Below are positions 55,623-64,000 of a stretch of 64,000 bases of DNA, piece by piece. Each line of letters starts with the position of its first letter. Position 1 is the stretch's first letter. The translations under genes and the position numbers were made by a program. The notes beneath the pieces were generated by a model. It did not search any database. It saw nothing but the letters and a program-made list of their open reading frames with translations, and was not told the DNA's origin. This DNA comes from Sphingomicrobium nitratireducens (lineage in GTDB: Bacteria; Pseudomonadota; Alphaproteobacteria; Sphingomonadales; Sphingomonadaceae): the NCBI RefSeq assembly GCF_026157035.1, contig NZ_JANJZA010000001.1, positions 1,529,001 to 1,593,000 of the forward strand. The letters run 5' to 3'.

Positions 55623-56036
55623 ATGGAAACCGCAACCCCCATCGACATGCTGTGCCGGATCATCATCCGTGCCCGCGAATACGAAGCGCAGGTCCCCACC
55701 AACTATGACGGCGACGAATCGCCCGACAATGTCGACGGCGACGACGACGACGAAGCCTATTCGGTGCTCGACGACGACCTCAACACGTCGGTCGAGGAGG
55801 AATTGCAGGGCGCGCTCGACGACCTTGCCGAAGACCAGATCGCCGAAGTGCTGGCCCTGTGCTGGGTCGGGACGGGCGATTATGACGCCAGCGACTGGGA
55901 CGAAGCGCTTCAGGCTGCGGGCGAGGAACGCCACATCGTCGACCAGCTGATGGAAATGCCGATGCTCGCTTCGGTGCTCGAATCGGGCATGGCCGCCTTC
56001 GAACTCGACTGCGACGGGGTCGGCGAACTCACCTGA
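55623..56036 (+). CDS. DUF3775 protein
   Basis: 137 residues, very acidic. The DUF3775 pattern can be seen: IIIRAREYEAQVP near residue 13, a variable D/E/N-rich linker, LQGALDDLAEDQIAEVLALCWVG and a C-terminal helical LMEMPMLASVLESGM. Found mainly in alphaproteobacteria; function unknown. A GTG directly precedes the ATG (GTGATG); the ATG is preferred. The 3' end overlaps the convergent ligase-like gene by eight bases. Confidence 0.8.
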   Translation: METATPIDMLCRIIIRAREYEAQVPTNYDGDESPDNVDGDDDDEAYSVLDDDLNTSVEEELQGALDDLAEDQIAEVLALCWVGTGDYDASDWDEALQAAGEERHIVDQLMEMPMLASVLESGMAAFELDCDGVGELT

Positions 56037-56547
56037 GGCCGCGCCCGCGGAACGGCCAGCGCCCGAGCGGCTCCCACGGGCCGCCCATGTAGCGATGCAG
56101 CGCAAGCCCGGCGATGCCGAGCGGTCGGGGATGGAAGTCGGCCTCCAGCTCGGCCCGCAGCGCTTTCGCCACCGCGGGCTGCACCTTGTTCTGCACGGTG
56201 ATGTGGGGACGCCAGCCCAGCGCATCCTGCGCCGTCAGCGCGCCGTGGAAATGCTCGGCCAGCAACTGCCTCACTTCCTCCAGGCCTTGCGATTCGACGC
56301 GGTAGGCGACCCCCCTTCCCAGCGACATCAGGCCAACGAGGCGCGCCTCGGGCGCGGCATTGTCGCTGGCGAGCCTCGCCAGCAGCCAGCGCACTTCGCT
56401 CTCGAGCGAAGGCGCGAGCGCGTGGAACATCGTCAGGTGCGCCTTGAGATGGTTGCGCTCGGGCGGGAAATGCTTGCGCCGCAGCGCGTCGAGCCAGGCA
56501 AGGTCGCGCGCCTCGATCATGGCGGTCACGATCAGCGCGCCGCTCAT
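56029..56547 (-). CDS. 2'-5' RNA ligase-like 2H phosphoesterase
   Basis: 172 residues. The two H-x-T motifs of the 2H superfamily are present: HLTMF near 37 and HITVQ near 115. These enzymes hydrolyse or ligate 2',3'-cyclic phosphates; most bacterial members have unknown substrates. The start at 56547 is the family-like MSGALIVTAMIEARD; a longer frame starting at 56592 has no support. Confidence 0.85.
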   Translation of the reverse strand: MSGALIVTAMIEARDLAWLDALRRKHFPPERNHLKAHLTMFHALAPSLESEVRWLLARLASDNAAPEARLVGLMSLGRGVAYRVESQGLEEVRQLLAEHFHGALTAQDALGWRPHITVQNKVQPAVAKALRAELEADFHPRPLGIAGLALHRYMGGPWEPLGRWPFRGRGLR

Positions 56548-56619
56548 CGTCCCGGGGCTCCTGTCCGCACGGTCATCGCGGCGGGGTAACACGACCCGGT
56601 CGCGGCGCCCACCGGCGTG

Positions 56620-58530
56620 TCAGATCTGGACCTGGCTGCCCAGCTCGACGACACGGTTGGGCGGCAGCTTGAAGAAGGTCATCGCGCTTTCCGAATTGCG
56701 CAGCATCCAGGCGAAGAGTTTTTCGCGAGGCCCGGCCATCGCGTTGCTCTTGGACGGTAGCAGCGTCTGCCGGCCGAGGAAGAAGCTGGTGTCCATCATC
56801 TTGCAGACCGGTCCGCAGCCCTTGAGGTTGCCGAGCGCGCGCGGGATGTGGACATCCTCCATGAAGCCGTAGCGCAGGATGACGCGGTAGAAGCCGTCCG
56901 AGTAGGCGGTGACCTCGGCGCGGTCGTCGTTCGGCCAGTAGGGCTGGTCGGCGATCTTCACGGTGAGCAGGAAGGTGCGTTCGTGCAGCACCTTGTTGTG
57001 CTTGATGTTGTGCAGCAGCGAGGGCGGGACGCCGTCGGTCGCGGTCGTCAGGAACACTGCCGTACCGGGCACGCGCGCCGCGCTCTTCGTCGCCGACTTC
57101 AGGAACAGGTCGACCGGCAGCACATCCTTCTTCATCCGCTGGATGAGCAGCTTGCGGCCGCGACTCCAGGTGGTCAGCAACGTGAAGGCGATCGCGCCGA
57201 TCAGCAGCGGGAACCAGCCCCCGTCGGGCACCTTGAGGAGGTTGGCGCCGAAGTAGAGCAGGTCGACCGCGAAGAAGAGCGCAAGGAGCGGCAGCACGTA
57301 GCGGCGTTTCCACTTCCACAGGAACAGGAGCACGACGGCAATCAGCACCGTGTCGATCAGCATCGCGCCGGTCACCGCGATCCCGTAGGCCGAGGCGAGG
57401 TTCGACGACGAGCGGAAGCTCAGGACGAGCACGATGACCGCCACCAGCAGCACCCAGTTGACGAGCGGGATATAGATCTGCCCGGCGGCTTCCTCGCTGG
57501 TATGTTCGATGCGCAGGCGCGGCACGAAGCCCAGCTGGATCGCCTGTTGCGTGACCGAGAAGGCGCCGGTGATGACCGCCTGGCTGGCGATAATCGTCGC
57601 GCAGGTCGCCAGGAGCACCAGCGGCAGGCGCAACATGTCGGGGGCAAGATAGAAGAACGGGTTCTGGACGAGCTGGGTGGCCTCGAACCGGTCGTAGCTG
57701 AGGATCAGCGCGCCCTGCCCGAGATAATTTAGAAGCAGCGCGGGCATCACGAAGAACAGCCAGCTCACGCGGATCGGGTTGCGCCCGAAATGGCCCATGT
57801 CGGCATAGAGCGCCTCGGCGCCCGTCACCGCCAGCACGACCGACCCCAGCGCGAAGAAGGCACGGGTCGGCTCGAGCAGGAAGAAGCGCACCGCATTGTA
57901 CGGATTGAGCATCTCGTAGAGCACCGGCCAGTGGTCCGGTATGTGGCTGGCGCCCAGCACTGCGAGCGTGACAAAATAGACCAGCATGAAGGGGGCGAAG
58001 AAGCGCGCGATGCCCGTCGTCCCGAATTTCTGGATCGAGAAGAGGCCGACGAGGATGGCGACCGCGATCGGGATGACGAAGGACGACAGGCCGGCGTTGA
58101 CCGTGGTCAGGCCCTCCACCGCCGACAGCACCGAGATCGCCGGGGTGATCATGCTGTCGCCGTAGAACAGGGCGGTCGCGAACACGCCGAGCAGGATGAC
58201 GCCCTTCGACCATCGGAACGACCCGCCCTCGCGCGTGTAGAGCGCGAGCAGCGCGAGGCTGCCGCCTTCGCCATGATTGTCGGCGCGCATGATGAGCGTG
58301 ACGTATTTGAGCGTCACGATGATCATCATCGACCAGAAGATGAGGCTGAGCACGCCGTAGACGTGGAGCGAGTCGGGCACCAGCGTGTGATGGCCCGCGA
58401 AAGTCTCGCGGAAGGCGTAGATCGGCGAGGTGCCGATATCGCCGAACACGATCCCGACCGCGCCGGCCGCCAGCTTGGCCAGCGATCCTTGATGTCCGCC
58501 CGCTTCGTGCGGGGTCTCTGCACTGCTCAT
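56620..58530 (-). CDS. kup: Low-affinity potassium transporter Kup
   Basis: 636 residues. Twelve N-terminal membrane segments with the family motif [13 protein letters not shown] near 30 and [12 protein letters not shown] near 90, then a cytoplasmic C-terminal domain (about 440-636). It takes up potassium with protons. It starts at ATG 58530. Open frames on both sides of this gene are shadows of it. Confidence 0.95.
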   Translation of the reverse strand: MSSAETPHEAGGHQGSLAKLAAGAVGIVFGDIGTSPIYAFRETFAGHHTLVPDSLHVYGVLSLIFWSMMIIVTLKYVTLIMRADNHGEGGSLALLALYTREGGSFRWSKGVILLGVFATALFYGDSMITPAISVLSAVEGLTTVNAGLSSFVIPIAVAILVGLFSIQKFGTTGIARFFAPFMLVYFVTLAVLGASHIPDHWPVLYEMLNPYNAVRFFLLEPTRAFFALGSVVLAVTGAEALYADMGHFGRNPIRVSWLFFVMPALLLNYLGQGALILSYDRFEATQLVQNPFFYLAPDMLRLPLVLLATCATIIASQAVITGAFSVTQQAIQLGFVPRLRIEHTSEEAAGQIYIPLVNWVLLVAVIVLVLSFRSSSNLASAYGIAVTGAMLIDTVLIAVVLLFLWKWKRRYVLPLLALFFAVDLLYFGANLLKVPDGGWFPLLIGAIAFTLLTTWSRGRKLLIQRMKKDVLPVDLFLKSATKSAARVPGTAVFLTTATDGVPPSLLHNIKHNKVLHERTFLLTVKIADQPYWPNDDRAEVTAYSDGFYRVILRYGFMEDVHIPRALGNLKGCGPVCKMMDTSFFLGRQTLLPSKSNAMAGPREKLFAWMLRNSESAMTFFKLPPNRVVELGSQVQI

Positions 58531-58679
58531 CCGGGCGCGAAGGCTCCCTTGCGGCCGCGTGTCGGGCGGTCTGGAGCGCGCGCCCTAGCACCGCTCACGC
58601 CGCTTCGCAATCGACGGGACAATCGGGACACGGGGAGCTATAGGGCCGCCGAGTAAACAAGAATCGGAGAGGTTTTCCC

Positions 58680-59783
58680 ATGCGCGTCGGCGTGCCCAAG
58701 GAAATCAAGAATCACGAATATCGCGTCGGCCTGACCCCGGCCTCGGTCGCGGAGCTGGTCGCCCACGGTCACGAAGTGTTCGTCGAGACCAAGGCGGGTT
58801 GCGGCATCGATTTCGACGACAAGCATTACGAGAAGGTCGGCGCCACGATCCTGCCCGATGCCAAGTCGGTGTTCGAAGCGGCCGACATGATCGTCAAGGT
58901 CAAGGAACCGCAGCCCTCCGAGATCGCGATGCTCGAGCCGCGCCACACGCTCTACACCTATCTCCACCTCGCGGCCGACAAGCCGCAGACCGAGGGGCTG
59001 ATGGCCTCGGGCGCGACCTGCATCGCTTACGAGACAGTGACCAGCCCGGCGGGCACGCTCCCGCTGCTGAAGCCGATGAGCGAAGTCGCGGGCCGCATGT
59101 CGGTCCAGGTCGGCGCGCACTATCTCGAGAAGGAACAGGGCGGTCGCGGCGTGCTGCTGGGCGGCGTTCCGGGCGTCAACCCGGCCAAGGTCGCGATCCT
59201 GGGCGGCGGCGTCGCGGGCATCAATGCGGCGATGATGGCCACCGGCCAGCGCGCCGACGTCACCATCTACGACATCAACCCCGACCGTCTTGCCGAGCTC
59301 GACCTCCACTTCGGCAGCCAGATCAAGACCGCCTACGCCTCGAAGACCGCGATCGCCAACGCGATCCAGGACGCCGAGCTGGTGATCGGCGCGGTGCTCG
59401 TTCCGGGCGCCGCGGCGCCCAAGCTCGTCACCCGCGATCAGCTCAAGACCATGAAGCGCGGCAGCGTGCTGGTCGATATCGCGATCGACCAGGGCGGCTG
59501 CTTCGAGACCTCGAAGGCGACCACGCATGACGACCCGGTCTACGAAATCGACGGGGTGATCCACTATTGCGTCGCCAACATGCCGGGCGCGGTCGCGCGA
59601 ACCAGCACCTTCGCGCTCAACAATGCGACGCTGCCGCACGCCATCGCGATCGCCAACAAGGGCGCCGCAAAGGCGATGGCGGACGATCCGCACCTCAAGA
59701 ACGGGCTCAACGTCTCGGACGGCAAGATCCGGCATGCGGCGGTCGCGGAAGCATTCCCCGACCTCGCCTACGAAGAAGCCTGA
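58680..59783 (+). CDS. ald: Alanine dehydrogenase
   Basis: 367 residues. N-terminal substrate domain ([20 protein letters not shown]) and the NAD-binding [13 protein letters not shown] near 177, with [20 protein letters not shown] near 300. It deaminates L-alanine to pyruvate, or the reverse, with NAD. ATCGGAGAGG lies upstream of the ATG. The next gene is convergent, with its stop four bases away. Confidence 0.95.
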   Translation: MRVGVPKEIKNHEYRVGLTPASVAELVAHGHEVFVETKAGCGIDFDDKHYEKVGATILPDAKSVFEAADMIVKVKEPQPSEIAMLEPRHTLYTYLHLAADKPQTEGLMASGATCIAYETVTSPAGTLPLLKPMSEVAGRMSVQVGAHYLEKEQGGRGVLLGGVPGVNPAKVAILGGGVAGINAAMMATGQRADVTIYDINPDRLAELDLHFGSQIKTAYASKTAIANAIQDAELVIGAVLVPGAAAPKLVTRDQLKTMKRGSVLVDIAIDQGGCFETSKATTHDDPVYEIDGVIHYCVANMPGAVARTSTFALNNATLPHAIAIANKGAAKAMADDPHLKNGLNVSDGKIRHAAVAEAFPDLAYEEA

Positions 59784-59787
59784 GGGG

Positions 59788-60429
59788 TCAGGAGGCGGCG
59801 TCTGCGGGCGCCGCCTCGCCTCCCACGGCCCCGCCCATCGTCACGATCCCCTGCTCGACGAGCGGCCGCCATGAGGCGTCCGAGGGCGCGCTGTCGAGGA
59901 TCGACTGCCAGTCGGCGATCGCCCCTTCGCGGTCGCCCGTGCGCGCCTTGGCGAGCGCGTAGAAGAAGACCGGCCCCGGCTGGCCCGGCGCCATCGTCAC
60001 CGCGCGCTCGTAGGCGAGCTGGGCGGCAGGCGTCAGCGTGCGTCCGTGGTCGACCAGCGCATTGCCGAGCCCGGTCCATAACGCGAAGTCGCGCGGATGT
60101 TCGCGTACCGCGGACCGCAGCACGCCGACCGCATCGCCGGTCTTGCCGCGTCCGGCGTAGCCTTCGGCGATCGTCATCCAGCGGTCGGCGGTATTGAAGC
60201 GCCCGAAAAAAGCCTGCCGCGCGCCAGTCAACGGGAGCGCCGCCTGCTGCTCGGAAGTTGCGGCACGCGGATCGCCCGGAAGTCCCGGCCTGCCGGTAAG
60301 CGCGTAGCCGGCCGCGCCGAACGCCATCGCCGCCGCGGCGAGCGTCCACAGGCTGCCGCGCACGCCCGCAATCCGCAATCCGCCTAGCAGGGCGAGCGCG
60401 ACAAGTCCGAGAAGCAGGAAGCCGGTCAT
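59788..60429 (-). CDS. ccmI: Cytochrome c maturation TPR protein (CcmI/NrfG-like)
   Basis: 213 residues. Two membrane segments at the N-terminus (about 3-20 and 28-48) and TPR repeats in the second half ([42 protein letters not shown]-type). It corresponds to the periplasmic chaperone that presents apocytochrome c to CcmH and CcmF. It lacks the long N-terminal part of full CcmI and looks like the shorter NrfG form. It overlaps ccmH (ATGA). Confidence 0.82.
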   Translation of the reverse strand: MTGFLLLGLVALALLGGLRIAGVRGSLWTLAAAAMAFGAAGYALTGRPGLPGDPRAATSEQQAALPLTGARQAFFGRFNTADRWMTIAEGYAGRGKTGDAVGVLRSAVREHPRDFALWTGLGNALVDHGRTLTPAAQLAYERAVTMAPGQPGPVFFYALAKARTGDREGAIADWQSILDSAPSDASWRPLVEQGIVTMGGAVGGEAAPADAAS

Positions 60430-60842
60430 TCGCCTTCCCCCCTCGTCATGCGAAATCGTCCGCGCACCATCCACAGCCCGACGGCGACAAGCGCGAGCGG
60501 GGCGATCCACAACGGCCAGCTGAGCGGGTTGGACGTGCGCGGGCGATAGGTCACCCATTCGCCATAGCGCTCGACCAGCCACTCGCGGACCTCGGCCTTG
60601 TCCTCGCCCGCCGCGATGCGCGTGCGCACGAGATGGCGCATGTCGCCCGCCATCTCGGCATTGCTGTCCGCGATCGACTGCCCCTCGCACACGAGGCAGC
60701 GCAATTCCTGCATCAGCGCGTGCGCCTCGGCCTCTGCGCGCGGATCCTCGAGCTGGCGATTGGCATATTCGGCATCGGGCATCTCGCTGTCGGCCCATGC
60801 GGGCGCGGCGAGGAGAAGCAGCGCGAGAAGGAAGCGCCTCAT
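60426..60842 (-). CDS. ccmH: Cytochrome c-type biogenesis protein CcmH
   Basis: 138 residues with a signal peptide (about 1-18), the redox motif LRCLVC near 47-52 and one C-terminal membrane helix (about 108-126). It reduces apocytochrome c cysteines for heme attachment. The ATG overlaps the ccmG stop (ATGA), as is the case along the whole operon. Confidence 0.94.
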   Translation of the reverse strand: MRRFLLALLLLAAPAWADSEMPDAEYANRQLEDPRAEAEAHALMQELRCLVCEGQSIADSNAEMAGDMRHLVRTRIAAGEDKAEVREWLVERYGEWVTYRPRTSNPLSWPLWIAPLALVAVGLWMVRGRFRMTRGEGE

Positions 60843-61360
60843 TGCACTGCCTCCCACTGGCGCCGGATCTCGGGCAGGTCGGCGGGGGTCAGCGGCCCCT
60901 GGTGGTGATAGGCGATGCGGCCCGAGCCATCGACGATGAAGCTTTCGGGAACGCCCGCCGCGCCGAGCGCGATCATTGCGGCGCTTTCGGGATCGGCGCC
61001 GATCGCGCCGAACGGGTCGCCATGCTCGGCGAGGAAATCGACGACATCGTCGGGGCGGTCGCGCACCGCGATCCCGTCGATCGCGAGCCCCTCGCGCGCC
61101 AGCGCGTCGAGCAGCGGCGCTTCGGCGATGCACGGCACGCACCAGCTGGCGAAGATGTTGACCATTCGCGGCGCGCCCTTGCCGAGATCGGCACTCGCCA
61201 GGCCGGGCTTGCCCGCGACTGCCGGTTCGAGCGCGAAGGTGGGAACCGTGCGCCCGACCAGCTGGCTCGTCACCTTGTCGGTCTCGGGCGCCATCAGCTT
61301 CCAGGCGACCAGCCCGACGAAGGCCAGCAGGAGCGCCAGGGGGACGAAGCGCTTCACCAT
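60839..61360 (-). CDS. ccmG: Thiol:disulfide interchange protein CcmG (DsbE)
   Basis: 173 residues. A membrane anchor covers about 5-23 and the thioredoxin-like domain has the active site WCVPC near 78-82, followed by the cis-proline region GVPESFIVDGSG. It passes electrons to CcmH. The ATG at 61360 overlaps the ccmF stop by seven bases; a GTG at 61357 is an alternative. Confidence 0.93.
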   Translation of the reverse strand: MVKRFVPLALLLAFVGLVAWKLMAPETDKVTSQLVGRTVPTFALEPAVAGKPGLASADLGKGAPRMVNIFASWCVPCIAEAPLLDALAREGLAIDGIAVRDRPDDVVDFLAEHGDPFGAIGADPESAAMIALGAAGVPESFIVDGSGRIAYHHQGPLTPADLPEIRRQWEAVQ

Positions 61361-63285
61361 CGCGCGGGCTCCCGGATCGCGCGGGCACGGCGTCCTTCGC
61401 GCCACGTCCGCCCGACCAAGGCGAGCAGGCCGCCCAGGGCGATCAGCAATCCGCCCCACCAGATCAGCGTCACGAATGGCTTCCACCACAGGCGCAGCTG
61501 CCAGCCCTCGCCCTCGCGACCGTCGCCGAGTACCGCGTAGAGCTGCCCGTCGGCATGGGTCGACAGCGCGGCCTCGCTAGTCACGGTCGGCGGCGAGGCG
61601 AACGCCCGCGACTGCGGCCGCAGCACTTCGACACCATCGCCGCGTGAAACGCGCAGCTCGGCCTCGATCGCCGACCAGTTGGGCCCCGCCACCGGCATCA
61701 CGTCGTGCAGCTCGACCTGCCACGAGCCGACCGCGACGATCTCGCCCGGCTGCGCGCGCACCAGCGTTTCCTTGGTGAAGGCGGCCTCGCTCGCCATACC
61801 GGCAAGCGACACGGCGACGCCGAAGTGGGCGACCGCCATGCCCCAGGTCGCCATCGGCACGCGGCCGAGGCGCCGCCCGAACAGGGGCGACAGGCTGGCC
61901 ACGGCAAGACCCGCCGCGACTGCCATCCCGAAGCAGGCGAACAAGTGCTCCCCGCGCGTGACGATGAGCATCGTCACCAGGCTCGCCGCCGCGATCACGC
62001 CGGAGAGAGCCACCGACCGGGGCACGCCGCGCCGATGTCGCCGCCAGCCGAGCAACGGGCCGACGTAGAGCAGCAACCCGAGCAGCAGCGCGAGCGGCCC
62101 GACGACCGTGTTGAAGTAGGGCGGGCCGACCGAGATGCGTTCGTCCAGCGCCTCGGCGGCAAGCGGGTAAAGCGTCCCGATGAAGACCAGCGCGAGGATC
62201 ACCGAGAGGAGGAGGTTGTTGGCCACCAGCGCGCCCTCGCGGCTGACGAGGTCGAACCGTTCGCCCTCGCGCACGCCGCCGATCTTCCACCCGAACAGCG
62301 CCATCGCGCCGCCCACGTAGAGCGCAAGCAAGGCGAGGATGAAGCTGCCGCGCAGCGGGTCGACGGCGAACGCGTGGACCGAGGTGATGATGCCCGAGCG
62401 CACGAGAAACGTGCCGACCATCGACATCGAGAAGGCGACCAGCGCGAGCATCATCGTCCACGCCTTGAGCGCACTGCGCGCGGCAAGGACGCTGACGGAG
62501 TGGAGCAGCGCTGTCGCGGCGAGCCACGGCATCAGCGAGGCGTTCTCGACCGGGTCCCAGAACCAGTAACCGCCCCAGCCGAGCTCGTAATAGGCCCAGT
62601 AGCTGCCCGCCACGATGCCTGCAGTCAGCAAGACCCAGCTGGCGAGCACCCACGGCCGCATGGCGCGGGCCAATGCCGGGCCGACGCGGTCGGTCAGCAT
62701 CCCCGCGATCGCGATCGAAAAGGCGACCGACAGGCCGACATAACCGAAATAGAGGGTCGGGGGATGGAAGGCGAGGCCCGGATCCTGGAGGACGGGATTG
62801 AGCCCCCTTCCCTCGACCGCAGGCGGATTGAGCCTTGCGAACGGGTTCGAGGCGAACAGGAGGAAGGCGAAGAAGCCGAGCCCGATGGCCGCCTGCGTGC
62901 CCAATGCGGCGCTCAGGACCGCGCTGTCGAGCCGCCGCGCGAACAGGCCGAGCCCCGCTCCCGAAAGGCTCATCACCATCACCCACAGGAGCATCGAGCC
63001 TTCGTGATTACCCCACGTGCCGGCGACCTTGTAGAGCCACGGCTTGGCGCTGGCGCTATGCGCGGCGACCAGTTCGACGCTGAGGTCGGTGCGCCAGAAA
63101 AGCAGGATCAGCGACAGGAAGGCGAACAGGGTGAGCGCCCCCTGCGCGACCGCCAGCGCGCGCATCGCCAGCGCCATCGCCCCGTCGTCATCACGCCCGC
63201 GCAGGACCGTGATCCCGAGTCCCAGCTGCAGCAGCGCGAGCGCGGCGGCGAGCCACAGCGCGGCATGGCCGATCTCGGCGATCAC
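61354..63285 (-). CDS. ccmF: Heme lyase CcmF
   Basis: 643 residues with about 15 membrane segments. The WWD-type heme-handling sequence GWGGYWFWDPVENASLMPW is near 230, and NHEGSMLLWV near 97. It ligates heme from holo-CcmE to apocytochrome c. The gene order ccmE-ccmF-ccmG-ccmH matches a System I operon. Confidence 0.95.
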   Translation of the reverse strand: MIAEIGHAALWLAAALALLQLGLGITVLRGRDDDGAMALAMRALAVAQGALTLFAFLSLILLFWRTDLSVELVAAHSASAKPWLYKVAGTWGNHEGSMLLWVMVMSLSGAGLGLFARRLDSAVLSAALGTQAAIGLGFFAFLLFASNPFARLNPPAVEGRGLNPVLQDPGLAFHPPTLYFGYVGLSVAFSIAIAGMLTDRVGPALARAMRPWVLASWVLLTAGIVAGSYWAYYELGWGGYWFWDPVENASLMPWLAATALLHSVSVLAARSALKAWTMMLALVAFSMSMVGTFLVRSGIITSVHAFAVDPLRGSFILALLALYVGGAMALFGWKIGGVREGERFDLVSREGALVANNLLLSVILALVFIGTLYPLAAEALDERISVGPPYFNTVVGPLALLLGLLLYVGPLLGWRRHRRGVPRSVALSGVIAAASLVTMLIVTRGEHLFACFGMAVAAGLAVASLSPLFGRRLGRVPMATWGMAVAHFGVAVSLAGMASEAAFTKETLVRAQPGEIVAVGSWQVELHDVMPVAGPNWSAIEAELRVSRGDGVEVLRPQSRAFASPPTVTSEAALSTHADGQLYAVLGDGREGEGWQLRLWWKPFVTLIWWGGLLIALGGLLALVGRTWREGRRARAIREPARW

Positions 63286-63722
63286 CGCTCGACGGTCTCC
63301 GCCGCGGTCTCGAGATGATCGAGTTCAGGCGGCATGTAGCGCTCGTCATGCTTGGCAAGGATTCGGTCGGCGATGAACACGCCGTCCGGGCCCAGACGTC
63401 CCTCGGCGACCACACCGCTGCCCTCGCGGAACAGGTCCGGGAGGATCCCGGCGTGGGTGACCGCGACGGCCTTGTCGCCGTCATGGACCGAAAAACGGAC
63501 GCTTACGCCGTCGTCGAGCTGCTGGAGCGAACCTTCCTCGACCATGCCGCCGAGCCGGGCGGACTGGCCCGGCTCGAGCTTGCCCGCGACGATCTCCGAC
63601 GGCGTGACGAAATAGGCGGCGCGATCCTGGAGGCCCCAAAGGGCGAGCAGCGCGGCAAGGCCGAGCGCGACGAGCGCCGCCGAGACGAGCACGAGCCGCT
63701 GGTTCTTCGGGCGCATCATCAT
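63282..63722 (-). CDS. ccmE: Heme chaperone CcmE
   Basis: 146 residues. One N-terminal membrane anchor (about 9-30) and the OB fold domain with the covalent heme-binding histidine in LAKHDERYMPPE near 123-134. It accepts heme from CcmC/D. It overlaps ccmD and ccmF by a few bases. Confidence 0.94.
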   Translation of the reverse strand: MMMRPKNQRLVLVSAALVALGLAALLALWGLQDRAAYFVTPSEIVAGKLEPGQSARLGGMVEEGSLQQLDDGVSVRFSVHDGDKAVAVTHAGILPDLFREGSGVVAEGRLGPDGVFIADRILAKHDERYMPPELDHLETAAETVER

Positions 63723-63847
63723 CGCCGCGTGACCGCCTCTGCGTCCGCCTCGGCGCGCCGCATCGCCACCGCCGACAGGCCGAGCAGCAGCGCGGTCGCG
63801 CCCAGCGTCAGCCCGTAGGCCGCGATCACGAAGGCCCAGTGGTTCAT
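63719..63847 (-). CDS. ccmD: Heme exporter protein CcmD
   Basis: 42 residues with one membrane helix (AFVIAAYGLTLGATALLLGL) and a charged C-terminal tail. This size and position, between ccmC and ccmE, identify CcmD, which assists release of holo-CcmE from CcmC. The ATG overlaps the ccmC stop. Confidence 0.88.
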   Translation of the reverse strand: MNHWAFVIAAYGLTLGATALLLGLSAVAMRRAEADAEAVTRR

Positions 63848-64000
63848 GCCGCCTCCGTCGCCTGGCGCTTGAGCCGCATCTCGAGGCGCGTGCGCGCCAG
63901 GTCGGCGCGCATCCGCATCAGGACGATCGCGCAAAACAGCAGGGTGAAGCCGAGAACGGTCAGCAGGAGCGGCCACAACAAGGCGGGATCGATAGTCGAT
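63844..64000 (-). CDS. ccmC: Heme exporter CcmC, C-terminal part (5' end outside window)
   Basis: 52 visible residues: the end of a WWD-class protein, starting STIDPALLWPLLLTVLGF, with the last membrane helix (LLFCAIVLMRMR) and a basic tail (RTRLEMRLKRQ). Located immediately before ccmD, it is the end of CcmC, which presents heme to CcmE. Confidence 0.85.
   Translation of the reverse strand, partial: STIDPALLWPLLLTVLGFTLLFCAIVLMRMRADLARTRLEMRLKRQATEAA

Noticed and set aside
1-64000. CRISPR array
   Set aside because: No regularly spaced short repeats were seen, and no cas genes.

Overview
The window is high-GC chromosomal DNA from an alphaproteobacterium, most likely a member of the Sphingomonadales. 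Evidence: the order rpsB-tsf, pyrH-frr-uppS-cdsA-dxr-rseP-bamA-skp-fabZ with no lpxD, lpxA or lpxB after skp (sphingomonads carry glycosphingolipids instead of lipopolysaccharide); a short prolyl-tRNA synthetase of the alphaproteobacterial class; a LexA box of the alphaproteobacterial GTTC-N7-GTTC type; and frequent GTG or TTG starts that overlap the preceding stop codon. The genus cannot be fixed from the sequence alone.

Layout. 1-5010: a truncated GNAT acetyltransferase, rpmE, then a cobalamin riboswitch followed by a vitamin B12 uptake operon (btuB-btuF-btuC-btuD). 5007-17248: the minus-strand ribosome, lipid-precursor and outer-membrane assembly cluster, interrupted on the opposite strand by a metallo-hydrolase gene at 14053. 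17408-17738: a LexA box in front of a 78-residue membrane protein. 17710-39815: a housekeeping stretch with phospholipid synthesis (pssA, psd), NADP isocitrate dehydrogenase, a GNAT-amidohydrolase fusion, a CPA2 antiporter, alaS, mtgA, dnaE, lolD/lolC-E, proS, a serine hydrolase and two small membrane proteins. A candidate small RNA with a strong terminator lies at about 37060-37168.

39832-55453 is an integrated element of about 15.6 kb in a tRNA-Met gene. A 49-bp copy of the 3' half of the tRNA (one mismatch) marks each end. The left part carries a HEPN-like protein, a tyrosine integrase, a divergent small HTH protein across a 30-bp palindrome, a primase-polymerase, an HNH endonuclease and small unknown genes. 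It resembles a phage satellite or integrative mobilizable element, with no visible structural genes. The right part carries a dicarboxylate/amino-acid symporter and a copper-resistance module: DUF305 protein, P1B-type ATPase, CopB, CopA multicopper oxidase and divergent csoR with its operator.

55405-64000 returns to the core chromosome: tRNA-Met, a DUF3775 protein, a 2H phosphoesterase, kup, ald, and a cytochrome c maturation operon (ccmC-D-E-F-G-H and a CcmI/NrfG-like TPR protein) that runs off the right edge.
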